The notes below the pieces were generated by a model that made no database searches, was not told where the DNA came from, and saw only the letters and a program-made list of their open reading frames with translations. Below, piece by piece: positions 1 through 6,663 of a stretch of 8,409 bases of DNA. The stretch is from Actinomycetales bacterium (lineage in GTDB: Bacteria > Actinomycetota > Actinomycetes > Actinomycetales > Cellulomonadaceae). The position numbers were made by a program, and so were the translations under genes. Location of the stretch: assembly GCA_012514835.1 (NCBI GenBank), contig JAAYZM010000427.1, forward strand, positions 1 through 8,409. Direction: 5' to 3'. The first letter of the stretch is position 1. Every line of letters begins with the position of its first letter.

Positions 1-37
1 AGGATCCCCCCGAACTGGCGTCGCACCCCTCTACGCG

Positions 38-55
38 TCCCGGGCATGCCCCGGA
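38..55. promoter_or_regulatory. 18-bp imperfect palindrome, candidate operator
   Basis: The core GGGCATGCCC (42-51) is a perfect 10-bp palindrome. Beyond one mismatched pair (41 and 52), three more bases match on each side (TCC/GGA), so 16 of 18 positions are symmetric. If transcription starts at 89, the dyad is centred at about -42.5 and covers the -35 region. Activators or repressors often bind there. It could instead be a short hairpin at the end of an upstream gene, but no T-tract follows. That it is a regulator site is inference. Confidence 0.35.
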
Positions 56-76
56 ACCTAGCACTGACGCCTCTTG

Positions 77-88
77 TAGCCTGACGCC
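77..88 (+). promoter_or_regulatory. -10 box of a probable leaderless promoter for gene 1
   Basis: TAGCCT at 77-82 fits the actinobacterial -10 pattern TANNNT. Six bases later comes the ATG at 89, so a transcript would start on or beside the A of the start codon. No Shine-Dalgarno-like purine run precedes this ATG, as expected for a leaderless message, a common form in actinobacteria. No convincing -35 is seen: GGAACC at 53-58 is the best placed hexamer, with an 18-base spacer. That is compatible with activator dependence. Confidence 0.45.
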
Positions 89-1480
89 ATGCCGGGGCAC
101 CATGACGGGGCGCGCGCGGGAACGCTCGCGACGCACGCCGAGCAGTACGCCGTGCCGGTGACCGTAGTCGTCGGCACGCTCTCCGCCGTGCTCCTCGCAT
201 GGCGCACCGACCTCCCACCCGCGGCGCTCGTCGTGCTCGCAGCACTTCCGCTCGCCCTCGTCTACTCCTACCGTGCGGCGCTCCCGCTGCTCGCCGTCGT
301 GCTCGTGGCCCGGGCACTCGTGGACGACTCCGGCACCCAGATCCTCACGGGAGGCGTGGCGGTCGCGATCATCGCGCTCGCCGTCGTCGTCCTCGGACGC
401 TCCCCCACGTGGGTCGCCCCGTTCCTCGTCCTCACCGGCTACCTCTTCGCCTCGGCGTGGGCCGGGGCGGCCACGCACGGTGGCGGGTACACCTACCCCG
501 AGGCCCTGCGGACCCTCTCGTGCGCAGCGGTCGTGGTCGTCGCGGTCAAGGCACCCGGCCGGCTCAGCGTGCGCTCGGTCGCGCACGTCGTCCAAGCGAT
601 CGCCCTGGTCCCGGCCCTGCTCGCGATCTTCCAGTTCGTCACCGGCACAGGCTCGGTGAACAACGGTGCGATGCGGGCCTCCGGGACCCTGGCCCACGAA
701 AACTCCGCCGCGATGCTGTTCGCGCTCGCCAACCTCGCGACCTTCGCGCTCCTGCTCGACTCGCACCGACGGCGCTGGCTGCACGCGGGCCTGCTCGCGG
801 TCTTCCTCGGCGCCCAGGTCGCCACCGGGAGCATCGGCGGCCTCGTGGCCGCCGTCGTCATGATCCTCACGTACCTCTCCTCGGCGGCGGTGCGCCGAGC
901 CGACCGCACGATCCTTTCGCTCCTGGGCGTGGCGCTCGCGGTGTACGCGGCCACCACCTCCCAGGTCGGCGCCCAGCGCCTCGCCGAGTACAGCTCGAGC
1001 AACACCGAGGAGACGTCGTTCGCCTGGCGCATCCAGGCGTGGGGTCACGTCCTCGACTTCTGGCGAGCCAACCCCGTATGGGGCAACGGCATCGGGTCGA
1101 CAAGCTCGCCCACGGTCCTGGGCGGCTCGATCCCCCATAACGAGTACGTTCGGCTCCTCGCGGAGCTGGGCCTCGTGGGCCTCGGCGCCGTGCTCGTCCT
1201 CGGCGCCCTCGTCGCTCGAGCGCTCGCGCGCCGCGTCCACACGAGCGCTTACCCGGCCGCGAGCGCCCTCGCGCTCGCCGCGCTCGCCGGGACGGCCGTC
1301 AACGCGCTCGCGGCGAACACCATGCTCTACTCGGTGTCGTTCTACACCACACTCTTCGTCATCGGCGGGTGCTGGCGTCTCTCGATGACCTCCCCGGTCG
1401 TCACCCCGGCGGGTGAAGATCCTGGTCATATCGCGCGTCGATGGGTGACGAGCCCTGGTCAGGGTGTGGTAGATCGGTAG
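89..1480 (+). CDS. Wzy/O-antigen ligase superfamily membrane protein
   Basis: This 463-residue protein is a polytopic inner-membrane protein with roughly ten or more hydrophobic segments, the first near residues 21-37. Features of the O-antigen polymerase/ligase superfamily (Wzy_C type) are visible. They are an RASGTLAHENSA segment at 197-208, WGNGIGS at 331-337 and the hallmark PHNEYVRLLAELG at 349-361, with the periplasmic-loop His-Asn followed by Glu and Gly. Members join undecaprenyl-linked repeat units on the outer face of the membrane (Wzy) or transfer finished glycans to an acceptor (ligase). Sequence alone does not separate the two roles. The ATG at 89 is chosen because a -10 box lies six bases upstream and because it leaves the first membrane segment intact. 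The last 30 or so residues are hydrophilic and probably cytoplasmic. A wzc-like and a flippase gene follow on the same strand, which favours the polymerase role. The family is fairly sure; the exact role is not. Confidence 0.88.
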   Translation: MPGHHDGARAGTLATHAEQYAVPVTVVVGTLSAVLLAWRTDLPPAALVVLAALPLALVYSYRAALPLLAVVLVARALVDDSGTQILTGGVAVAIIALAVVVLGRSPTWVAPFLVLTGYLFASAWAGAATHGGGYTYPEALRTLSCAAVVVVAVKAPGRLSVRSVAHVVQAIALVPALLAIFQFVTGTGSVNNGAMRASGTLAHENSAAMLFALANLATFALLLDSHRRRWLHAGLLAVFLGAQVATGSIGGLVAAVVMILTYLSSAAVRRADRTILSLLGVALAVYAATTSQVGAQRLAEYSSSNTEETSFAWRIQAWGHVLDFWRANPVWGNGIGSTSSPTVLGGSIPHNEYVRLLAELGLVGLGAVLVLGALVARALARRVHTSAYPAASALALAALAGTAVNALAANTMLYSVSFYTTLFVIGGCWRLSMTSPVVTPAGEDPGHIARRWVTSPGQGVVDR

Positions 1481-1483
1481 GAT
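1453..1483 (+). promoter_or_regulatory. Candidate internal promoter with dyad before the wzc-like gene
   Basis: TAGGAT at 1478-1483 fits the TANNNT -10 pattern, and TGGTCA at 1456-1461 is a weak -35 with a 16-base spacer. The -35 lies inside a short inverted repeat, CCCTG-GT-CAGGG (1453-1464). AGATCG occurs twice, 20 bases apart (1471 and 1491). The -10 overlaps the stop codon of gene 1. Such elements can arise by chance in GC-rich DNA, so this is only a candidate for separate expression of the kinase gene. Confidence 0.25.
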
Positions 1484-1532
1484 TCGTCCCAGATCGCACG
1501 ACGGCCGACTCGGTATGCCGACGGTCACCGAC

Positions 1533-1538
1533 GAGAGG
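1533..1538 (+). promoter_or_regulatory. Ribosome binding site deciding the GTG start at 1545
   Basis: GAGAGG ends six bases before the GTG at 1545, a good Shine-Dalgarno spacing. The in-frame ATG at 1515 has no purine-rich site upstream. Confidence 0.5.
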
Positions 1539-1544
1539 GCGCAC

Positions 1545-3176
1545 GTGGAGCTTCGGGACATCCTCACGATGCTGCGCAACCACTGGGTGGGCATCGTCCT
1601 CCTCGTCACGGCCGCCGTCCTTCTGGCCGGATTCGTCACCGTCACCACGGTCCCGGAGTACCGCGCCACGAACTCGGTGCTCGTCACCGTCGTCACTGGG
1701 GACTCCATCTCGGACCTCAACCAAGGGGCGTCGTTCGTGTCGCGGCAGGTCGCGACGTACGCCGAGGTGGCGCGCTCGCCCAAGGTCCTCGACCCGATCA
1801 TCCAGGACCTCGGGATCCGCTCGAGCGCCCGCGCCCTGCGGTCTGACGTCCAGGCGGCCGTCAAGGGCGACATCCAGATCATCGACATCACCGTGACGCG
1901 CCCCTTCGCAAGGGAGGCCGCAGCGATCGCCGACGCCGTCGCCGAGCAGCTCGCGACCGTCGTCGAGGACCTCTCCCCCGCGCGCGCCGACGGGTCACCG
2001 AGCGTCCAGATCGACTCGATCGCGTCCGCCGTCGTGCCCCGCACCCCCTTCTCTCCCGACGCGAGCCGCAACCTCGCCCTCGGCGTCGTGGTCGGGCTCG
2101 TCCTCGGGTTCGGCTGGGCCGCGCTGCGTACGACCCTCGACACGAAGGTCCGGACCGAGGCCGACGTCCATCAGATCCTCGACGTCCCCGTCCTCGCCAC
2201 GATCGGCCACGACCCCCGCGCGGGCGGCAAGGTCCCCGCCTACCTCGCACCGAAGCTGTCTACGCGCGCCGAGGAGTACCGGCAGCTGCGCACGAGCCTG
2301 CAGTTCGTCGACGCGGCACACCGCCCCCGCAGCATCGTCCTCACGAGCTCGCGCGGTGGCGAGGGAAAGTCCGTGACGTCGCTCAACCTTGCACTCGCGC
2401 TCGCCCACTCCGGGTCGCGCGTCTGCCTCGTCGATGCCGACCTGCGCCGCCCCTCGATCGCCGAGTACCTCGGGCTCGAGGGGGCCGCCGGGCTCACGAC
2501 GGTGCTGATCGGTCAGGCGAGCCTCGACGACGTGCTGCAGCCCGTCGGGGAGCACGGGCTGCAGGTCCTCACGTCCGGACGCACCCCGCCCAACCCCTCC
2601 GAGCTGCTCGGCTCGACCCCGATGTTCGACGTCGTGGCCGCGCTCGAGGAGCGTTTCGACCTCGTGATCCTCGACTGCGCCCCGCTCCTGCCTGTCGCCG
2701 ACGCTGCTGTGCTGAGTCGGCTCGCCGACGGCGTCGTCCTGGTGGTGGGCTGCGGGATCGTCACGCGCGAACAGCTCACCGAGACGAAGCAGAAGCTCGA
2801 GATCGTGGGTGCCCGCCCGCTCGGGCTCGTCGTCAACCGGGCGCGCAGGACCAAGCGCGACGTGCGCACGTACGGCTACCCCACCGTCGCGACGAGCCCC
2901 GAGCCGGAAGCACCCGCGCCGCAAGCACCGGCGCCGTCCGTCGAGGCTCCGGTCGAGGTGTCTATCGGGGATGCTCACGGCCTGGAGGTCGACGTCGAGC
3001 CGGAGACCACGCCCGAGGTCCAGGTCGAGCCGGAGACCACGCCGGAGGACAACGTCGTCTTGCCGTTCACCGACGACGACGCGACGGCCGAGACCGCACC
3101 CGAGGTCGACTCCGAGGTCGACTCCGAGAGCGAGCCGGAGACCGCCCGGGCAGCGCGCGCGGGCTCGGTCGACTGA
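1545..3176 (+). CDS. Wzc-like chain-length determinant / BY-kinase fusion
   Basis: A 543-residue protein if read from the GTG at 1545; an ATG at 1515 would add ten residues. The GTG is preferred for its ribosome site and because family members usually begin at this (V/M)ELRD point. The order is as follows: Wzz-type N-terminus with a membrane segment at about 14-36, an extracytoplasmic loop, a second membrane segment at about 177-195, then the ATPase. The ATPase shows the EYRQLRTSL helix (EXXRXXR, 243-249), Walker A GGEGKS (271-276), Walker A' CLVDADLRRPS (294-304), an NPSELLGS segment near 350 and Walker B LVILDCAP (373-380). Such proteins regulate polysaccharide chain length and export and autophosphorylate on tyrosines. 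The tail after about residue 450 lacks the usual tyrosine cluster; the only tyrosines near it are in RTYGY (441-445). It is instead rich in Pro, Glu and Asp, with short repeats. Kinase activity is therefore uncertain, although the ATP site looks intact. It lies between a wzy-like and a wzx-like gene, with ten bases to the latter. Confidence 0.9.
   Translation: MELRDILTMLRNHWVGIVLLVTAAVLLAGFVTVTTVPEYRATNSVLVTVVTGDSISDLNQGASFVSRQVATYAEVARSPKVLDPIIQDLGIRSSARALRSDVQAAVKGDIQIIDITVTRPFAREAAAIADAVAEQLATVVEDLSPARADGSPSVQIDSIASAVVPRTPFSPDASRNLALGVVVGLVLGFGWAALRTTLDTKVRTEADVHQILDVPVLATIGHDPRAGGKVPAYLAPKLSTRAEEYRQLRTSLQFVDAAHRPRSIVLTSSRGGEGKSVTSLNLALALAHSGSRVCLVDADLRRPSIAEYLGLEGAAGLTTVLIGQASLDDVLQPVGEHGLQVLTSGRTPPNPSELLGSTPMFDVVAALEERFDLVILDCAPLLPVADAAVLSRLADGVVLVVGCGIVTREQLTETKQKLEIVGARPLGLVVNRARRTKRDVRTYGYPTVATSPEPEAPAPQAPAPSVEAPVEVSIGDAHGLEVDVEPETTPEVQVEPETTPEDNVVLPFTDDDATAETAPEVDSEVDSESEPETARAARAGSVD
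2994..3043 (+). repeat. 30-bp-period direct repeat in the wzc-like tail
   Basis: GTCGAGCCGGAGACCACGCC occurs at 2994-3013 and again, identical over 20 bases, at 3024-3043. It encodes a ten-residue unit, VEPETTPEVQ then VEPETTPEDN. It sits in the acidic C-terminal tail beyond the ATPase domain and probably arose by tandem duplication. Unit number may vary between strains. Confidence 0.8.
3102..3125 (+). repeat. 12-bp tandem repeat in the wzc-like tail
   Basis: GAGGTCGACTCC occurs twice head to tail (3102-3113 and 3114-3125), encoding EVDSEVDS. A partial third copy, GAG followed by AGC, comes next. It is in frame and close to the stop codon, in the same acidic tail as the 30-bp repeat. Confidence 0.75.
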
Positions 3177-3186
3177 GCAGTCCTCG

Positions 3187-4500
3187 ATGTCCACCTCGGC
3201 GCCGCTCACGTCTCGGAGCCTGACCCGGAACGTCTCGCTCACGGCCGCGGGCTACCTGCTCCCGATGCTCGCCGCACTCGCGACCGCACCGATCCTCGCC
3301 CGTCAGCTCGGTGTCGTGGACCGCGGGCACCTCGCGGCGGCCACGGCCCCCCTCCTCCTGATCTCGGGCGCGCTCACGCTCGGGATCCCCGAGTCGCTGA
3401 CCTACGCGGTCGCGCGCGGCACGGGACGTCCCCGCGCGGTGCTGCGCCGCGCAGCGCTCATCCTCGCCGGAGCCGGTCTCGTGGGGGGCGGCATCCTGGT
3501 CCTGGGCGCCGGGACGCTCGCGTCCGATGCGGAGCCGGTGCGGCGGATCATCACCTTCTCGGCCGCCGTGGCGATCCCCGCGCTCTGGGTCGGGGGGCTG
3601 CGCGGGGCGGCCTCGGGGCTCCACCTCTGGCCACGCGTGACGCTCGAGCGGACCATCTCGGCCGCGGTACGGCTCTTCGGGGTGGTGGGCCTCGCGGTGA
3701 GCGGAACACTCGACCTGAACAGCGCCGCGGTGGTGCTCCTGGCCGCACCCGTGCTCGGCGGGTTCTCCTACCTGGGGCTCGGGAAGCGGCTCGACGAGCA
3801 CGCCGTCCCCGACGCATCCCCCGCTCCGCTCCTCGGCTTCGGCATGCGCATGTGGATCGGCTCGCTCTCCGGCATCCTCTTGCTGCGCCTCGACCAGGCG
3901 ATCCTCGCGCCGCTGTCCTCCGCCGTCGAGCTCGGCTACTACACGCTTGCCGTCTCCATCGCGGAGGTACCGCTCCTCCTGACAGCTGCAGCGCGCAACG
4001 TGCTGTTCGCCGCCGACTCCTCGGAGCCCGACGCTCAGCGGCTCGCCACGACGGCACGGTTGGTCACCGCGATCTGCGCTGTCGGGGCCGTCGGTATCGC
4101 CGCGATCCTCCCGTGGGGGCTGCCCCTGCTGTTCGGCGAGGAGTTCGGTCCTTCGTTGCCCGTCACCCTCGTGCTTCTGGTCGCGATGCTCGCGGGCACC
4201 CCGGGGTCCCTCGCCGGTGCCGGGCTGAGCTCGCGGGGGCGTCCCGGGCTCCGTTCCACGTCACTCGTCATCGCGTGCGTCGTCAACGTCGCGCTGCTCG
4301 TGCTCCTCGCCCCCCGCTGGGGAGCGATGGGGGCCGCCGCCGCCACCCTGGTCGGCAGCATCGTCTCAGCCAATCTCAACATCCTCTGGCTGCACCGCTA
4401 CTTCGGGGTCCGGCCACGCGACTTCCACGGACTGCGCCGCGCGGACCTCGACGCCGTCCGGACGATCGTCCGCCGAGTCTCCAGGAGAGCCCATGACTGA
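3187..4500 (+). CDS. Wzx-like polysaccharide flippase (MOP superfamily)
   Basis: A 437-residue, very hydrophobic protein with about twelve predicted membrane segments along its whole length. The N-terminus LTRNVSLTAAGYLLPMLAAL, followed by APILARQLG, resembles the start of Wzx/RfbX-type lipid-linked oligosaccharide translocases, which often open with a first helix and then an ARxLG turn. It would flip undecaprenyl-diphosphate repeat units to the outer face of the membrane for polymerisation. The reading frame is open far upstream to 2809. That part overlaps the tail of the wzc-like gene and is composition-driven Arg/Ser-rich sequence, so the ATG at 3187, ten bases after the previous stop, is chosen. 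Its ribosome site is weak (GAGCAG), and translation may rely on coupling. It overlaps the next gene by eight bases. The substrate cannot be read from the sequence. Confidence 0.85.
   Translation: MSTSAPLTSRSLTRNVSLTAAGYLLPMLAALATAPILARQLGVVDRGHLAAATAPLLLISGALTLGIPESLTYAVARGTGRPRAVLRRAALILAGAGLVGGGILVLGAGTLASDAEPVRRIITFSAAVAIPALWVGGLRGAASGLHLWPRVTLERTISAAVRLFGVVGLAVSGTLDLNSAAVVLLAAPVLGGFSYLGLGKRLDEHAVPDASPAPLLGFGMRMWIGSLSGILLLRLDQAILAPLSSAVELGYYTLAVSIAEVPLLLTAAARNVLFAADSSEPDAQRLATTARLVTAICAVGAVGIAAILPWGLPLLFGEEFGPSLPVTLVLLVAMLAGTPGSLAGAGLSSRGRPGLRSTSLVIACVVNVALLVLLAPRWGAMGAAAATLVGSIVSANLNILWLHRYFGVRPRDFHGLRRADLDAVRTIVRRVSRRAHD
4483..4487 (+). promoter_or_regulatory. Strong ribosome binding site for the gene at 4493
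   Basis: AGGAG lies five bases before the ATG at 4493, inside the last codons of the flippase gene. It fixes the start of the next gene and suggests independent ribosome loading as well as coupling. Confidence 0.75.
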
Positions 4501-5380
4501 CGAGAGAGACCCGTTGGGTCCTGACCAGTACACGGGGCTGCGCCGTCGGTGGTGGCAGCTACGACTCGTGCTGCCCCTCGCCCTGCGCAACCTGGCGAGC
4601 CGACGGCCCGTCATCTCCGCAGGGTCCGGCCCCGTGGTCAGCCTCACGACGTTCGGGGTGCGCACGGCGCGGGTCCACCTCGCCATCGAGTCGATCGGGC
4701 GAGGTGCACAGCTACCCAGCCGGCTCGTGCTCTGGCTCGACGATCCCGGTCAGCTCGCGAGGCTGCCACGCAGCCTGCGTCGGCTCGAGCGCCGCGGTCT
4801 GGAGGTCCGTCAGAGCGCCAACTACGGCCCGCACACGAAGTACTTCCCCTACGTCATGAGCCTCGAGACGCACGTCGCACCCCTCGTGACGGCCGACGAC
4901 GACACCGTGTACCCACACGACTGGCTCACGAGGCTCGTCGCCGCCCACCGCACGACACCCGACCACGTCGTCTGCCACCGCGCTCGCCGACTCACCCTGG
5001 ACGCCGACGGCGAGATCACCCCGTACGTCCAGTGGCGGTTCGTGTCCGACGCCGAACCTTCCCCGCTGAACCTCGCCACGGGAGTGGCCGGGGTCCTCTA
5101 CCCGGTGACGATGCTGCACGCCTTGCGGGAAGCAGGCGAGAACTTCCAGGACTGCGCGCCGCGCACCGATGACATCTGGCTGCACGCCGTCGCACTGCGG
5201 GCCGGGGTGCCCGTGCGCCAGATCGACGCGAGCGCAGGGCTGTTCCCGCTCGTACCCAGCACGCAGGCAGTGAGCCTCCTGGCGGACAACGTCCACGGAA
5301 CTGGCAATGACGACGCGGTGCGCCGGACCTACGGCTCGGCCGACCTCGCGCTGCTCCGCACCGCGGCCGCCACGGGCTGA
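4493..5380 (+). CDS. Glycosyltransferase-like protein with DDD motif
   Basis: A 295-residue protein with no clear membrane segment or signal peptide, so probably cytoplasmic. VVSLTTFGVR (48-57) looks like the first strand of a GT-A fold. RLVLWLDD (77-84) and RRGLEVR (100-106) follow, then YGPHTKYFPYV (111-121) and TADDDTVYPHDWL (133-145), whose DDD would bind the metal and nucleotide sugar. Later come GVAGVLYP (197-204) and RTDDIWLHAVALRAGVPV (224-241), a possible catalytic acidic region. This set resembles a family of bacterial polysaccharide-locus proteins usually named only as glycosyltransferases, in which a VDDDIIYP-type motif and a late DDIWL recur. Donor and acceptor are unknown. It starts within the last eight bases of the flippase gene behind a strong ribosome site and so belongs to the same transcript. 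Its last 52 bases overlap the convergent gene from the other strand. The family link is recalled by motif, not by a search. Confidence 0.8.
   Translation: MTDERDPLGPDQYTGLRRRWWQLRLVLPLALRNLASRRPVISAGSGPVVSLTTFGVRTARVHLAIESIGRGAQLPSRLVLWLDDPGQLARLPRSLRRLERRGLEVRQSANYGPHTKYFPYVMSLETHVAPLVTADDDTVYPHDWLTRLVAAHRTTPDHVVCHRARRLTLDADGEITPYVQWRFVSDAEPSPLNLATGVAGVLYPVTMLHALREAGENFQDCAPRTDDIWLHAVALRAGVPVRQIDASAGLFPLVPSTQAVSLLADNVHGTGNDDAVRRTYGSADLALLRTAAATG
5329..5380. other. 52-base tail-to-tail gene overlap
   Basis: The plus-strand glycosyltransferase-like gene ends with TGA at 5378-5380, and the minus-strand Wzy-like gene ends with TAG (CTA on the plus strand) at 5329-5331. Both tails, about 16 residues each, are therefore coded on opposite strands of the same DNA. 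There is no room between them for a separate terminator, and no clear hairpin with a T-tract was seen nearby. Confidence 0.8.
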
Positions 5381-6663
5381 ACGAACAGCACGACGAGCAA
5401 GGGCACCACCACGTAGGGGTACTGCCGAATCCGGTCAGTGAGCACGAGCGGCACCTCGAACCACGCGACAACGAGGAAGGCCGTGAGGAACAGTGGCGCC
5501 CAGTCCCACCCCTGCGCCGCCGAGCGCGCGCTCCGCAGGATCGCGCAGCCGAGCAGGGCGACCATGGCCACAGCGAGGACGAGCCCTCCGCTGACGAGCA
5601 CCTGCGCGGCAAGGTTGTGCGCGTGGGAGGCGTGACCGCCGAGGTTCTCCTCGCTCTGGGCCAGCTGCTTGAAGACGTCTGCACCCCAACCGAGCACGGG
5701 CGCCTCCCCGAAGCGCTCGATCGCGAACGCCCAGAGGCGGCCTCGGTTGCTGAACGCCGTGTCACCGCTCACCAGCAGCGGAAGGGCGACCATGACCAGC
5801 GCCAGCACCCCCAGACCTACCGCGACGACGACCTGGACGGCGCGTGCTGGAGCCTGCGCGTCCTCGACCCGACCACGACGCCGGACGACGTTCACGACCA
5901 CGAGGGCGACGAGCACGGCGGCGACGGCCACCATGGCTGTACGCGAGGCCGACCAACCCACCGCCACGAGGGTCACGACGAGGCCAGGCCACCGCACCGC
6001 ACCCACCCGGATGGTGAGCACCGCCGCAAAGCCGACGGCAAGGACGAGCCCGAGGTCGTTCCCCGAGAGCATCACGCCCGCGAGCACCCCGAACGGACCG
6101 ATCGGCTTCTCCAGCTCGGCGCCCTCCGCTCGGACGTAGAGCCCGGCCCACGGCGCCACGACGCCGAGGAGCACGCTGATCGTCGCCGTCGCCACGGTGA
6201 GGTACCCGAGCACCTCGACGACGGCGAGCCGTGGGAGCACGACCCACAGAGCGATGACGATCGCCGGGTACACGAGCGCGAGCGCACCCGGGGAACGACC
6301 TAGCACCACGAGCCGCGCGACGACGAGTGCCCAGGGCGCCAGCGTGAGAAGCAGCAGCCCCCACCGGTGCCACGGCACCTCACGAGCACGCCACCCCGCG
6401 ACCACGACGGCGAGGAGCACCACTCCCCCGTTGGTCACGGTCGTCACCGTGGCGGCCCATGCGGGGACGTCCTGACCGCCTTCGGTGAGGGGCACATACA
6501 TCTTGGGGCGCGAGAGGCTGACTGCAATCTGCTGCGTCACGAGCAGCACCCACACCACGACCACGACCACGGCCTCCGGGGCGCGCCACAGGCGCTCCAC
6601 CCGGGGCAGGGGCAGCGGCCTGCGCCACCCTGGGCGCGCGACGGCTGGCAGCGTGCTCGTCAT
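5329..6663 (-). CDS. Second Wzy/O-antigen ligase superfamily protein
   Basis: A 444-residue polytopic membrane protein with about ten to twelve hydrophobic segments, the first at about 31-50. The superfamily signals are a GPFGVLAGVMLSGNDLGLV segment (189-207), SASRTAMVA (238-246), SNRGRLWAFAIERFGEAPVL (305-324) followed by GWGADVF, and a His-Asn loop at SHAHNLAAQVLVSGGLV (346-362). It differs clearly from the protein encoded at 89-1480. The residue matching the Glu after His-Asn there is Ser here, a variant I believe occurs in this superfamily. It could be the polymerase for a second glycan or a ligase joining the glycan to its acceptor. The ATG at 6663 shares four bases (ATGA) with the stop of the glycosyltransferase upstream, so translation is probably coupled; no ribosome site is visible. 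A longer reading frame up to 6897 overlaps that gene and was not accepted. Its 3' end overlaps the convergent gene by 52 bases. Confidence 0.85.
   Translation of the reverse strand: MTSTLPAVARPGWRRPLPLPRVERLWRAPEAVVVVVVWVLLVTQQIAVSLSRPKMYVPLTEGGQDVPAWAATVTTVTNGGVVLLAVVVAGWRAREVPWHRWGLLLLTLAPWALVVARLVVLGRSPGALALVYPAIVIALWVVLPRLAVVEVLGYLTVATATISVLLGVVAPWAGLYVRAEGAELEKPIGPFGVLAGVMLSGNDLGLVLAVGFAAVLTIRVGAVRWPGLVVTLVAVGWSASRTAMVAVAAVLVALVVVNVVRRRGRVEDAQAPARAVQVVVAVGLGVLALVMVALPLLVSGDTAFSNRGRLWAFAIERFGEAPVLGWGADVFKQLAQSEENLGGHASHAHNLAAQVLVSGGLVLAVAMVALLGCAILRSARSAAQGWDWAPLFLTAFLVVAWFEVPLVLTDRIRQYPYVVVPLLVVLFVQPVAAAVRSSARSAEP

Noticed and set aside
2809..3186. An N-terminal extension of the flippase by 126 codons
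   Set aside because: It is Arg/Ser/Pro-rich shadow sequence across the wzc-like tail. The membrane protein proper begins at the ATG at 3187, ten bases after the preceding stop.
1995..3242. A 415-codon open frame on the minus strand under the wzc-like gene
   Set aside because: Its product is dominated by Arg, Gly, Asp and Leu with no domain. It mirrors the plus-strand codon pattern of high-GC DNA and conflicts with the clear Walker motifs on the other strand.
5355..5385. GCGGCCGC-rich stretch as a possible bidirectional terminator
   Set aside because: The palindrome is short, the arms do not extend, and no T-tract lies on either side. It is coding on both strands, so it is likely chance in GC-rich DNA.
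5617..6303. A plus-strand open frame of 228 codons opposite the second Wzy-like gene
   Set aside because: It is rich in His, Asp, Arg and Thr, without domains, and arises opposite a strongly supported membrane protein.
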